10,469 bases of DNA from Cellvibrionales bacterium (GCA_024645065.1 JAHEGP010000093.1:1-10469), one strand, 5' to 3'. Counted from the first letter of the stretch, positions 1 to 6,423 are shown. Numbers and translations are program-made. The notes: generated by a model not told the origin, from the sequence alone.

Positions 1-102
1 GGGAAGCGGTTGAGCGCCAGGCGTGCCTCGCCGGCAATGGCGCGTCCTTACCAAGAGGCGCGTCCTTACCAAAAGGCGCAACAACGCGGGCGACCGCTTC
101 CC
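1..102. repeat. Inverted-repeat-bounded element with internal tandem units (left edge)
   Basis: Bases 1-10 (GGGAAGCGGT) are an exact inverted copy of bases 93-102 (ACCGCTTCCC). Extending inward, the arms match at about 14 of 17 positions. Between them lie two 18-bp tandem units. I see no gene here: the open frames have no start with a ribosome-binding site and resemble nothing I recognise. It could be an intergenic mobile or REP-like repeat, or a long hairpin. Its left end may lie outside the window. Confidence 0.5.
39..74. repeat. Tandem repeat, two 18-bp units
   Basis: Bases 39-56 and 57-74 are identical except for one base (G at 55, A at 73). The unit begins GGCGCGTCCTTACCAA, and a partial third copy (GGCGC) follows at 75-79. 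Two units are too few for a CRISPR array, and there is no spacer between them. The 18-bp period is a multiple of three, so a coding origin is not excluded. Confidence 0.8.
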
Positions 103-123
103 GGTCCGCCCGGAGGGAGCTAT

Positions 124-420
124 CTAGTCCGCCTTTTGCGCAGCGTCATATGCCGCCTGCTGCTGCGGGGTCGCTTCCAGCTGGTAGCGCTCTTTCCACG
201 CCTTGTAGGGCATGCCGTAAATAAGCTCGCGGGCCTGTTCGAGGTCCATCTCCTGACCGGCCTCAAGCGCGGCCGCGGCATACCATTTGGCCAGGCAATT
301 GCGACAAAAGCCTGCCAGGATCATTAAATCGATGTTCTGCACATCCTTGCGCTCATCCAGGTGCGCCAACAAGCGGCGCAGTACCTGCGACTCGATTTGT
401 TGCTGTTGCTGTGTATCCAT
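124..420 (-). CDS. DUF1244 family protein (SMc04008-like)
   Basis: This encodes a small soluble protein of 98 residues. It matches the DUF1244 family, which is widespread in proteobacteria and has no established function that I know of. The family signature is clear in the middle: VQNIDLMILAGFCRNCLAKWY at about residues 26-46, with a Cys-x2-Cys pair. A downstream segment, YGMPYKAWKERYQ, is also typical. The N-terminus carries a run of five glutamines. I chose the ATG at 420 because GGGAGG sits 7 bases upstream of it (428-433); a TTG one codon earlier is the alternative. There is no signal peptide or membrane segment. The gene lies downstream of sat on the same strand, but a strong hairpin between them suggests separate transcription. 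Family assignment is confident; the role is unknown. Confidence 0.88.
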   Translation of the reverse strand: MDTQQQQQIESQVLRRLLAHLDERKDVQNIDLMILAGFCRNCLAKWYAAAALEAGQEMDLEQARELIYGMPYKAWKERYQLEATPQQQAAYDAAQKAD

Positions 421-451
421 CAAACTGCCTCCCGGCGCTTCGCCAAACGAG

Positions 452-474
452 AAGGCCCTCGCGGGGAGGGCCTT
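452..474 (-). terminator. Hairpin terminator after sat
   Basis: AAGGCCCTC at 452-460 pairs perfectly with GAGGGCCTT at 466-474 around a 5-base loop. This gives a GC-rich 9-bp stem 23 bases past the sat stop codon. On the minus strand the following bases are CTCGTTTGG, a poor U-tract, so termination may be incomplete. It separates the cysC-sat unit from the DUF1244 gene. Confidence 0.72.
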
Positions 475-497
475 GGGATTTCTTCCAACTGCAGGTT

Positions 498-1694
498 TTA
501 CTGTTTGCCGTCGACGATCTGGTAGTAGTCCATCAAGATCCGGGCTACTTCCGGACGGGAAAACTCGACTGGCGGTGCAATGCCCTTGCCCAGCATTTCC
601 CGCACCTTGGTGCCAGACAGCAGCACAAAGTCGTCCTTGCCGTGATCAGGTGCGTCTTTCATCATCACCACCTTGTTGAGCTTCCTGGAATAGGCGGTAT
701 GGTCGGCATTGTAGATGTCGATTTCCAGGGCGCCTTCGGGTACGCGCTCATCGAAAATGGTCTGGGCGTCGAAGGCACCATAATAGTCGCCGACACCGGC
801 ATGGTCGCGACCGACAATCAGGTGGCTACAACCGCAATTCTGGCGGAATATCGCGTGCAGTACCGCTTCGCGGGGGCCGGCATAGAGCATGTCAAAGCCG
901 TAACCGGTCACCATAACGGTATTGGGTTCGAAGTAGACTTCTACCATCTTGCGAATCGACGCATCGCGCACGTCGGCGGGAATATCCCCGGGCTTGAGCT
1001 TGCCCAGCAGCATGTGGATCAGGATGCCGTCGGTACCCAGGTCCTCCATCGCCATGCGACACAGTTCCTCGTGGGCCCGGTGCATGGGGTTGCGGGTCTG
1101 GAAAGCCACCACCTTGTCCCAGCCGCGCTCCTTTATCTCGTTGCGTATTTCTACCGCCGTGCGGAAGGTGTCGGGGAAGTCGGTCTGGAAATAGCTGAAA
1201 TTGAGGACTTCTATCGGGCCCGACAGCATGTAACCACCCAGGGCAGTGAAGGTCGCAACGCCGGGATGCTTGGGATCAGCGGTCGCAAATATCTGCTCCG
1301 CCATGCCCTTGAGTTGTTCCGGGGACACCGGCTCGATGGCGTCGACGTCCATAATGGCCAGCACCGGGTTGCCTTCGACGTTGGGGTCGCGCAGCGCAAT
1401 TCGGCTGGCACCCTCGATGGCGCTGACGTCGTCCACGATATTGACGATAGGGACCGGCCAGAACAGACCATCGGTGGTCTGGAGGCTTTGCGCCACGCTC
1501 ATGCTGTCAGCCAGGTTCATGTAACCTTCAAGCGGTGTGAAATAGCCGCCCCCGAGCATTACCGCATTGGCGGCTGCGGCCGAGCTTATCACAATCGATG
1601 GCAGGCTATGCGCCTCTTCCAACAGCGCCTCGCGGCGGGCTTCGTCGTACACGAACAGGGGCTTGAGCTGGTCTGCTCCGTGGGGTTTTATCAT
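498..1694 (-). CDS. sat: Sulfate adenylyltransferase (ATP sulfurylase, single-subunit type)
   Basis: The enzyme catalyses ATP + sulfate to adenylylsulfate (APS) + pyrophosphate, the first step of sulfate activation, in the cytoplasm. The 398-residue protein has the full Sat layout: an N-terminal PUA-like domain with GGGYFTPLEGYM (about 48-59), then the nucleotidyltransferase domain. That domain carries the active-site motif QTRNPMHRAHEE (199-210), GRDHAG (295-300) and LSGTKVREML (359-368). This is the homo-oligomeric family, not the CysD/CysN heterodimer of enteric bacteria. The ATG at 1694 has GGAGA 6 bases upstream (1701-1705). cysC lies 27 bases upstream on the same strand, so the two form an operon whose product is PAPS. 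The operon gives no sign of a dissimilatory role: there are no apr or dsr genes in view. Confidence 0.97.
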   Translation of the reverse strand: MIKPHGADQLKPLFVYDEARREALLEEAHSLPSIVISSAAAANAVMLGGGYFTPLEGYMNLADSMSVAQSLQTTDGLFWPVPIVNIVDDVSAIEGASRIALRDPNVEGNPVLAIMDVDAIEPVSPEQLKGMAEQIFATADPKHPGVATFTALGGYMLSGPIEVLNFSYFQTDFPDTFRTAVEIRNEIKERGWDKVVAFQTRNPMHRAHEELCRMAMEDLGTDGILIHMLLGKLKPGDIPADVRDASIRKMVEVYFEPNTVMVTGYGFDMLYAGPREAVLHAIFRQNCGCSHLIVGRDHAGVGDYYGAFDAQTIFDERVPEGALEIDIYNADHTAYSRKLNKVVMMKDAPDHGKDDFVLLSGTKVREMLGKGIAPPVEFSRPEVARILMDYYQIVDGKQ

Positions 1695-1721
1695 GGCAAT
1701 TCTCCGGTTCAGGGCTTGAAA

Positions 1722-2339
1722 TCAGGGGTTGATGACGCCGCGTTCGATCAGCAACTGCAGCAGCAGATCGACTTCCTTTTCCAGGCTCATCGTGTCGCTG
1801 TGGAGCACGATTTCAGGCTTCAGGGGCTCTTCGTAGGGATCATCGATGCCGGTAAAGTTCTTGATCTCTCCCGCCCGCGCTTTTTTGTACAGGCCTTTGG
1901 GATCGCGCTTCTCGGCTTCGTCCAGGCTGCATTCGACGTAGACTTCGATGAAGTCCATATCGCCGGCGTCATGCAGCGCCCTCACCGTATCCCGGTCGGC
2001 GCGGTAGGGACTGATGAAGCTGGACAAGGTGATAACCCCGGTATCGACAAACAATTTGGCGATTTCACCGATTCGGCGAATGTTCTCGCTGCGGTCCTCA
2101 GCGCTGAAGCCGAGATTCTTGTTGATTCCCAGGCGCACATTATCGCCATCCAGGCGGTAGCTCAGGTTGCCACGTTCCAGCAGCACGCCCTCGAGTGCCA
2201 CCGCAATCGTACTCTTGCCACTGCCGGACAAACCGGTAAACCAGAGTGTGGCACCTTTTTGATGTAGCAATTTGTTGCGATCTTCGCGGGTGATATCGCC
2301 CTCGTGCCAATGCACGTTGGTTGCTTTTTGCTCTGTCAT
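1722..2339 (-). CDS. cysC: Adenylylsulfate kinase (APS kinase)
   Basis: CysC phosphorylates APS with ATP to give PAPS, the sulfate donor for assimilation or sulfation. From the ATG at 2339 the protein is 205 residues, normal for the family. It shows the P-loop GLSGSGKST (36-44), LDGDNVR for APS binding, the FISPYRADR segment, and the closing block RDPKGLYKKARAGEI...FTGIDDPYE. An in-frame start exists upstream at 2465. The 42 extra residues it would add look non-coding and the segment overlaps the likely promoter, so I reject it. The ribosome-binding site is weak (an AGAG stretch about 8 bases upstream). The gene precedes sat by 27 bases and is probably co-transcribed with it. Confidence 0.96.
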   Translation of the reverse strand: MTEQKATNVHWHEGDITREDRNKLLHQKGATLWFTGLSGSGKSTIAVALEGVLLERGNLSYRLDGDNVRLGINKNLGFSAEDRSENIRRIGEIAKLFVDTGVITLSSFISPYRADRDTVRALHDAGDMDFIEVYVECSLDEAEKRDPKGLYKKARAGEIKNFTGIDDPYEEPLKPEIVLHSDTMSLEKEVDLLLQLLIERGVINP

Positions 2340-2419
2340 ATCAAATTCTCTACTGGAGGAATGGCAGCACGTTTCCTGCGCTGTGAAGCCTGCTATTGGG
2401 TGATCGATTGTGGGCGCCG

Positions 2420-2448
2420 ATTCTACACCGCGGCCGGGGCTTTTACAA
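2420..2448 (-). promoter_or_regulatory. Predicted sigma-70 promoter of cysC-sat
   Basis: On the minus strand, TTGTAA (2448-2443, 4/6 to TTGACA) is followed after exactly 17 bases by TAGAAT (2425-2420, 5/6 to TATAAT). Transcription would begin near 2413, leaving a leader of about 70 bases before the cysC ATG. I see no clear operator or riboswitch fold in that leader. Confidence 0.55.
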
Positions 2449-2483
2449 AGTTGGCCGCTGCGCACTATGACCGGCCGGAGACA

Positions 2484-2660
2484 CTACATCCAGGTCCGGA
2501 ACAAGGCCAGCACGATTGACAGGAATACCAGGATCATCAGCCATTTTGACAAACGCGCCTGTTGCTCGGGCGAGAGCGGACTGGCCCTCCCATCCAGCAC
2601 TTTCACCAGCACGAAAAGGGATACAAACAACACGGCCAGCACTATCAATAGATTTGTCAT
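2484..2660 (-). CDS. Small two-helix membrane protein, unknown function
   Basis: An uninterrupted 58-codon frame runs from the ATG at 2660 to a TAG at 2484-2486. The product starts MTNLLIVLAVLFVSLFVLVK, a membrane helix (about 3-20). A short polar linker with SPLSPEQQARLSKW (about 28-40) follows, then a second helix, LMILVFLSIVLALF (41-54), and the end RTWM. This helix-polar loop-helix layout is what a real small inner-membrane protein looks like and is unlikely by chance. AGAGGA lies about 11 bases upstream, a usable but distant ribosome-binding site. The gene lies 144 bases upstream of cysC on the same strand and diverges from the TetR regulator. That makes it a possible target of the regulator, but nothing shows this. 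I do not recognise the family. Confidence 0.72.
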   Translation of the reverse strand: MTNLLIVLAVLFVSLFVLVKVLDGRASPLSPEQQARLSKWLMILVFLSIVLALFRTWM

Positions 2661-2700
2661 AATACCAGGGTTCCTCTGCAGCGGTCAGGAAATACCAGGG
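2661..2700. repeat. Pair of 10-bp direct repeats upstream of the small membrane protein gene
   Basis: AATACCAGGG occurs exactly at 2661-2670 and again at 2691-2700, a 30-bp spacing of roughly three helical turns. The first copy abuts the start codon of the 58-codon gene. This could be a regulatory site pair or chance. Confidence 0.4.
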
Positions 2701-2794
2701 CCGCCAGCCCTATTAGTGCGCGCCACCGGTGGTTGCTGTTTGCAGTCGCCCGGTTCGGAACGGCGACGGTTTTTATCCGGGCACTGAATAGGTT

Positions 2795-2807
2795 AACATC
2801 GGATGTT
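2795..2807. promoter_or_regulatory. Candidate TetR-type operator (13-bp perfect palindrome)
   Basis: AACATC-G-GATGTT is a perfect 6-1-6 inverted repeat, 54 bases upstream of the TetR-family gene and within the divergent intergenic region. TetR regulators commonly bind such palindromes next to their own gene. Two shorter palindromes lie nearby: CCACCGGTGG (2723-2732) and GTTCGGAAC (2753-2761). Binding is inferred, not shown. Confidence 0.5.
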
Positions 2808-2861
2808 GGCGGGAACCTGGCGGTGCCCGCGCGTCCAAAACTATAACAATGACCAGACACC

Positions 2862-3578
2862 ATGCTCAAATCAAATACCGCGGCCATGGCCGAAACCAAC
2901 AGCAATTACCAGGGCAGGAAAACCAGCAGGAAAGGTAGCACCGAGCGTCGCATAAAGCTACTGGAGGCTGCCTTGCGAATCATTGCCCGTGAGGGTACCC
3001 GGGGTATTCGCCATCGGGCAGTAGCCAGCGAGGCCGGCTTGCCACTGGCCGCAACGACCTATTACTTCGAGCATATTGAGGAACTGATCAATGATGCCTT
3101 TGTCCTGTTTGCCGAGCGTATGCGAGTCGAGGATCGCCTGCTGGGCGAAACCTGCTTTCACGTCATCAGCGAATTCAACCAGCGGGAACTGGCCGATGTG
3201 GAAACCCGTGATGCGCTCTCACGGGAACTCGCCACACTGCTGAGCGAGCACATAGCATCACGCGCTGCCTGTTCCCGAACGCGCCAACTGAAAAGCGCCT
3301 TTCGCAATGATGCGATGCACAATCAGGTGCTCAAGAATTTCATTGCCGATAATGTCATCGAAGTACACGGCCTGATTGAAAAAGCGCTCGCGGCAATCGG
3401 CTCTTCCTACTCGAGCACCGATGCATCGGTGATCATGGCGACCATCAACCATCTTGAATACCTTGCGATTCTCGATTCCGCTGCGCGCTTTAACCGGGCC
3501 GTCGTTTATGAAACCATGTTGCGGGCTATCCAGCTGGTATTGAGCCCACAACCCGGACAATCGGCACTGCCGGGCTGA
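2862..3578 (+). CDS. TetR/AcrR family transcriptional regulator
   Basis: This is a 238-residue DNA-binding regulator. The TetR N-terminal domain spans about residues 29-88: RRIKLLEAALRIIAREG, then the helix-turn-helix GIRHRAVASEAGLPLAATTYYFEHIEELI with the hallmark TTYYF. The rest is an all-helical ligand-binding and dimerisation domain whose ligand cannot be told from sequence. A basic, Ser/Thr-rich stretch of about 28 residues precedes the domain. ATG at 2886 would remove eight of those residues and is an equally possible start, since neither has a good ribosome-binding site. A TATAAC at 2842-2847 may be its -10, but no -35 matches. It diverges from the 58-codon membrane protein gene and is followed by regB with its own promoter. 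Confidence 0.92.
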   Translation: MLKSNTAAMAETNSNYQGRKTSRKGSTERRIKLLEAALRIIAREGTRGIRHRAVASEAGLPLAATTYYFEHIEELINDAFVLFAERMRVEDRLLGETCFHVISEFNQRELADVETRDALSRELATLLSEHIASRAACSRTRQLKSAFRNDAMHNQVLKNFIADNVIEVHGLIEKALAAIGSSYSSTDASVIMATINHLEYLAILDSAARFNRAVVYETMLRAIQLVLSPQPGQSALPG

Positions 3579-3602
3579 GCGACCAGGGTTTCGACTCTGG
3601 GT

Positions 3603-3608
3603 TATAAT
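3603..3608 (+). promoter_or_regulatory. Predicted -10 element of regBA
   Basis: A perfect TATAAT lies 29 bases before the regB TTG start, in the 59-base gap after the TetR gene. No good -35 is seen at 16-18 bases (CGACCA at 17), so an activator may be needed. The hexamer sits inside the near-symmetrical GGGTTATAATCCC. Confidence 0.5.
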
Positions 3609-3637
3609 CCCGGCCCGTTGTTGTTTCGGAGTACCCC

Positions 3638-4906
3638 TTGACCAGCTTCCACCGCACGGCAATGAGCGATAATCTGCGGCGTCTCTGCCTGGTACGATTG
3701 GTATTACTGGGAGCCATGGTCGTTGCCCTTGGCCTTGCCTACAGCTACCAACTGGATGTTCCCTACACCGCACTGGGCCTCATCCTGTTGGTCCTGGTGG
3801 GGCTCAATATCGCGTCATGGCTGCGCAGCCACCATGAGTGGCCCGTCACCGAGTTCGAATTTCTACTGCATATTCTTGCCGATATCCTCGGGCTCAGCCT
3901 GATCCTGTATTTCAGTGGCGGCGCCACCAACCCGTTTATCTCGTATTTTCTGGTACCCCTGTCGATTGCGGCAGCCACCCTGCCCTGGCGCTTTACCTGG
4001 ATTGTGGCGCTGCTGTGCATTGGCATTTATTCGATGCTGCTGGTGTTTAACCAGCCGCTGGAGGCACTCGCGCCGCATCATCACGACAGCAGCCGACTCA
4101 GCCTGCACGTGATCGGCATGTGGGCCAACTTTACCGTCAGCGCCCTGCTCATTACCTATTTTGTGGTTCGAATGGCGCAGGCATTACGGGACCGCGAGCA
4201 GTTGCTGAACCAGCTGCGCGAGGAGGACCTGCGCGACGAGCAGATCATGGCGGTCGCTACCCTGGCGGCCGGTACTGCCCACGAGCTGGGCACACCGCTG
4301 TCGACCATGAAGATCCTGCTGGAGGAACTGCAACAGGACAGTAGCGGCAACCCGGCCTTGCAGGCAGACCTGGATATCCTCGCAAGCCAGGTGGATAGCT
4401 GCCGCTCAACCCTGAAGAAACTGGTCGCAACAGCCGACAGCAAGCGCCAGGGCGTCGCCTGTCACTACCGGGCCGGCGGGTATTTTCGTGAGCTGATGCG
4501 CGACTGGCACCTGTTGCACCCATCCACCGCCCTGGAACTCGGGATCGACCCGAAACTGGACCGGTTTCAGGTGAGTGGTGACGCCACCCTCAAGCAGGCA
4601 CTGATCAACCTGCTGGACAATGCCGGCAACGCCAGCCCGTCCGCAATCACGGTGAACATCGGCAGTGATGGCGAATGCATTACGATGGAAATACTCGATG
4701 ATGGGCCCGGGCTTGCCACCGATATCGCCGATCAGATCGGCAAGCCGATTATCATCAACAGTGAAAGCGGGCTGGGGATCGGCCTGCTCCTCACCCATGC
4801 CACCATTACCCGGTTTGGCGGCACCGTGACCCTGTATCGGCGCGCGCCCCGGGGCACCCGCACCCTTGCATCGCTGCCGGCGAGGAGGATAAATGCTGAT
4901 GAATGA
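3638..4906 (+). CDS. regB: Redox-sensing histidine kinase, RegB/PrrB/RoxS family
   Basis: This is a 422-residue inner-membrane sensor kinase. About six membrane helices fill residues 20-180. They hold the RegB quinone-binding motif GGATNPF (94-100), followed by ISYFLVPLSIAAATLPW. The cytoplasmic part has the H-box AAGTAHELGTPLST with phospho-acceptor His215 and the N-box NLLDNAGNA (324-332). It also has the G1 box DDGPG (354-358) and G2 box GLGIG (378-382). Cys255 in QVDSCRSTL sits where RegB carries its redox-active cysteine. In the family the kinase responds to the quinone pool and phosphorylates RegA to control respiratory genes. I chose the TTG at 3638 because GGAG lies 6 bases upstream. 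The ATG at 3662 (414 residues) lacks such a site. The 3' end overlaps the response regulator gene. Confidence 0.93.
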   Translation: MTSFHRTAMSDNLRRLCLVRLVLLGAMVVALGLAYSYQLDVPYTALGLILLVLVGLNIASWLRSHHEWPVTEFEFLLHILADILGLSLILYFSGGATNPFISYFLVPLSIAAATLPWRFTWIVALLCIGIYSMLLVFNQPLEALAPHHHDSSRLSLHVIGMWANFTVSALLITYFVVRMAQALRDREQLLNQLREEDLRDEQIMAVATLAAGTAHELGTPLSTMKILLEELQQDSSGNPALQADLDILASQVDSCRSTLKKLVATADSKRQGVACHYRAGGYFRELMRDWHLLHPSTALELGIDPKLDRFQVSGDATLKQALINLLDNAGNASPSAITVNIGSDGECITMEILDDGPGLATDIADQIGKPIIINSESGLGIGLLLTHATITRFGGTVTLYRRAPRGTRTLASLPARRINADE

Positions 4907-5441
4907 CACGCCACCTGTGCGCATTTTACTGGTGGACGACGACGAGCTGTTTTCTTCGGTTCTGGCTCGTGCCCTGACCCGACGCGGGTACAGTGTGTCG
5001 AGTGCCGCCAACCCCGAGCAGGCATTGCGACAGGCGGCCGAGCTGAGACCTGACCGCGCGGTGCTGGATTTGAACCTGGGCGCCAGCAGCGGTCTGCAAT
5101 TGATCCCGCAGCTGCTATCGCTTTGCCCGGGAATGCGCATCCTGATACTGACCGGCTACTCCAGCATTGCCACGGCAGTGGAGGCGATCAAGCTGGGGGC
5201 GCAGAACTATCTCTGTAAACCCGCCGGCAGCGACGAGCTGGTGGCAGCGCTGGAGTCAAGAGCGGCCGACCCGGGTATCGACATACCCGACAACCCGCCA
5301 TCGGTCGAGCGCATTGAATGGGAGCATATCCAGCGAGTACTGCGGGAAAACGATAACAATATTTCGGCGACCGCACGCTCCCTGGGCATGCACCGCAGAA
5401 CCCTGCAGCGAAAATTACAGAAACGTCCGGTCAGACACTAA
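4893..5441 (+). CDS. regA: Response regulator, RegA/PrrA/ActR/RoxR family
   Basis: This 182-residue DNA-binding response regulator is the partner of the kinase just upstream. The receiver domain has the acidic triad DDD (15-17), phospho-acceptor Asp59 in AVLDLNLG, Thr87 and Lys109 (CKP). A short proline-containing linker (131-136) leads to a Fis-type helix-turn-helix with the family signature: EWEHIQRVL (142-150) and NISATARSLGMHRRTLQRKL (156-175). The start codon overlaps the end of regB by 14 bases, implying translational coupling. GAGGAGG (4882-4888) is 4 bases from the ATG at 4893 and 10 from a second ATG at 4899, so either may be used. Targets are probably respiratory oxidases and related redox genes, by analogy with RegA and RoxR; none is visible here. 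Confidence 0.95.
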   Translation: MLMNDTPPVRILLVDDDELFSSVLARALTRRGYSVSSAANPEQALRQAAELRPDRAVLDLNLGASSGLQLIPQLLSLCPGMRILILTGYSSIATAVEAIKLGAQNYLCKPAGSDELVAALESRAADPGIDIPDNPPSVERIEWEHIQRVLRENDNNISATARSLGMHRRTLQRKLQKRPVRH

Positions 5442-5446
5442 AGGGC

Positions 5447-5461
5447 CCGGCGTCCTGCCGG
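5447..5461. terminator. Weak hairpin between convergent genes
   Basis: CCGGC (5447-5451) and GCCGG (5457-5461) pair around a 5-base loop, in the 34-base gap between the regA stop and the stop of the convergent membrane protein gene. No U-tract follows on either strand, so a terminator role is only plausible. Confidence 0.35.
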
Positions 5462-5475
5462 TCGAGGGGGCAGAC

Positions 5476-5844
5476 CTACATCACCGAAGCGACCACGAAA
5501 ATACCTATCGCCAGGGGTATCATCACCCAGGCCCTGATCACTCGGGTCGAGCGGTCGAGCCACGCCGCCGTGATGCGCTTGATGGTATCGGCGGGAAACA
5601 GCAACAGCAACAATCCTGCGGCCACAAACAGAATACCCAGCCACCAGACCGCCGTCGGGTAGCGGGTGGTATCGGCCCCTGCCACCAGGATAATGCCCAC
5701 AACCAACCGTGTCGCCACCATGTACAGCAGATTACGCTTCTCTCCCACCCAGTTGATAAGATCCTCGATAAGCCTTGGAAAAACAAAATAGGTCATGCAT
5801 ATGCCAATGATGAAAATGCCGACGAGCAGTACCAGAAACTTCAT
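5476..5844 (-). CDS. Four-helix membrane protein, unknown function
   Basis: I do not recognise this 122-residue protein. It is strongly hydrophobic, with about four membrane helices at roughly 3-22, 41-57, 64-84 and 104-122. The polar loops between them carry FPRLIEDLINWVGEKRNL and ADTIKRITAAWLDRSTR. The ATG at 5844 is preferred because the product then begins directly with a helix (MKFLVLLVGIFIIG). An upstream in-frame start at 5949 would add a His/Cys/Arg-rich stretch that does not look like a protein. Upstream bases are a G-run rather than a clean ribosome-binding site. It converges with regA and lies 174 bases downstream of the TM2 protein gene on the same strand. Its position gives no firm clue to its role. 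Confidence 0.75.
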   Translation of the reverse strand: MKFLVLLVGIFIIGICMTYFVFPRLIEDLINWVGEKRNLLYMVATRLVVGIILVAGADTTRYPTAVWWLGILFVAAGLLLLLFPADTIKRITAAWLDRSTRVIRAWVMIPLAIGIFVVASVM

Positions 5845-5973
5845 TATCGCCCCCCCGGGTGGGTGTCTTTCAGCGGTGCAGTGGTTGTGGTGTTTGTGAC
5901 AATGTGAGCAGCGCCTGCCGCCCCGGCTGGGGATGCGCCAACCGACCACCGCAAAACCCTGCCCGCGGCACGG

Positions 5974-6002
5974 ATACTAGCATAGCCATAGTGCTGAACC
6001 AA
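5974..6002 (-). promoter_or_regulatory. Possible promoter for the four-helix membrane protein
   Basis: On the minus strand, TTGGTT (6002-5997) and TAGTAT (5979-5974) are separated by 17 bases. They match consensus at 3/6 and 4/6. The leader would be about 120 bases long. This is a weak call from spacing and hexamers alone. Confidence 0.3.
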
Positions 6003-6018
6003 GCGGGCTGGCGGGCCG

Positions 6019-6423
6019 CTACATCAGGCGGTTTCGCTCGCTGATTTGCTCGTTGAGGGTGAGAAAATCGTAGAGCACTCCCAGCATCAGAAAGCCGCCG
6101 GTGCAAAGGTATAAGATAGCCGTCAGCCACTTGCCCATGTAGAGACGGTGAATACCGAACACGCCCAGGAAAGTCAGCAGCAACCACGCCACCGAGTAGT
6201 TTACCGGGCCAAAATCGAAGCGAAGATCCGCTTTTTCGGCCATCGACGGAATCAGGAACAGGTCGATGATCCAGCCCACAAAAAGCAGCCCCAGGGTAAA
6301 AAACCAGATAGTCCCGGTAATCGGCTTACCGTAGTAGAAGCGATGCGCGCCGATGAACCCGAATATCCACAACAGGTAACCCATCAACAGTGAGTGAGTA
6401 TTCGGTTTTCGCGATAATTCCAT
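6019..6423 (-). CDS. Membrane protein with two tandem TM2 domains
   Basis: The 134-residue protein consists of two copies of the TM2 domain, a pair of membrane helices joined by a short loop. Copy one covers about 11-61, with the signature FGFIGAHRFYYGK and an aspartate at 54 in the second helix. Copy two covers about 77-123, with LGVFGIHRLYMGK and Asp119. TM2 proteins are common in bacteria and their function is generally unknown. ATG at 6423 has GAGGAG about 10 bases upstream. The gene lies 50 bases downstream of argG on the same strand and may be read through from it. A function linked to arginine synthesis is not implied. Confidence 0.87.
   Translation of the reverse strand: MELSRKPNTHSLLMGYLLWIFGFIGAHRFYYGKPITGTIWFFTLGLLFVGWIIDLFLIPSMAEKADLRFDFGPVNYSVAWLLLTFLGVFGIHRLYMGKWLTAILYLCTGGFLMLGVLYDFLTLNEQISERNRLM

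Noticed and set aside
39..79. Possible CRISPR repeat
   Set aside because: There are only two full units with no spacer between them, and no cas genes nearby.
10..327. Plus-strand open frame through the tandem repeat and the DUF1244 gene
   Set aside because: It is antisense to DUF1244, low in complexity, and has no ribosome-binding site.
411..2267. A 618-codon open frame on the plus strand, opposite sat and cysC
   Set aside because: It lies antisense to two unmistakable enzymes and its translation resembles no protein family. Long antisense frames are a common by-product of biased codon use in GC-rich genes.
2340..2465. N-terminal extension of cysC from an upstream start
   Set aside because: The added 42 residues do not look like part of an APS kinase, and the segment contains the predicted -10 and the leader.
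3579..3625. tRNA-like T-loop (GGTTTCGACTC) before regB
   Set aside because: No cloverleaf can be drawn: acceptor and anticodon arms are absent. It is better explained as promoter DNA.
4406..5140. A 244-codon minus-strand frame across the regB-regA junction
   Set aside because: It is antisense to two clear family members and has no recognisable domain.
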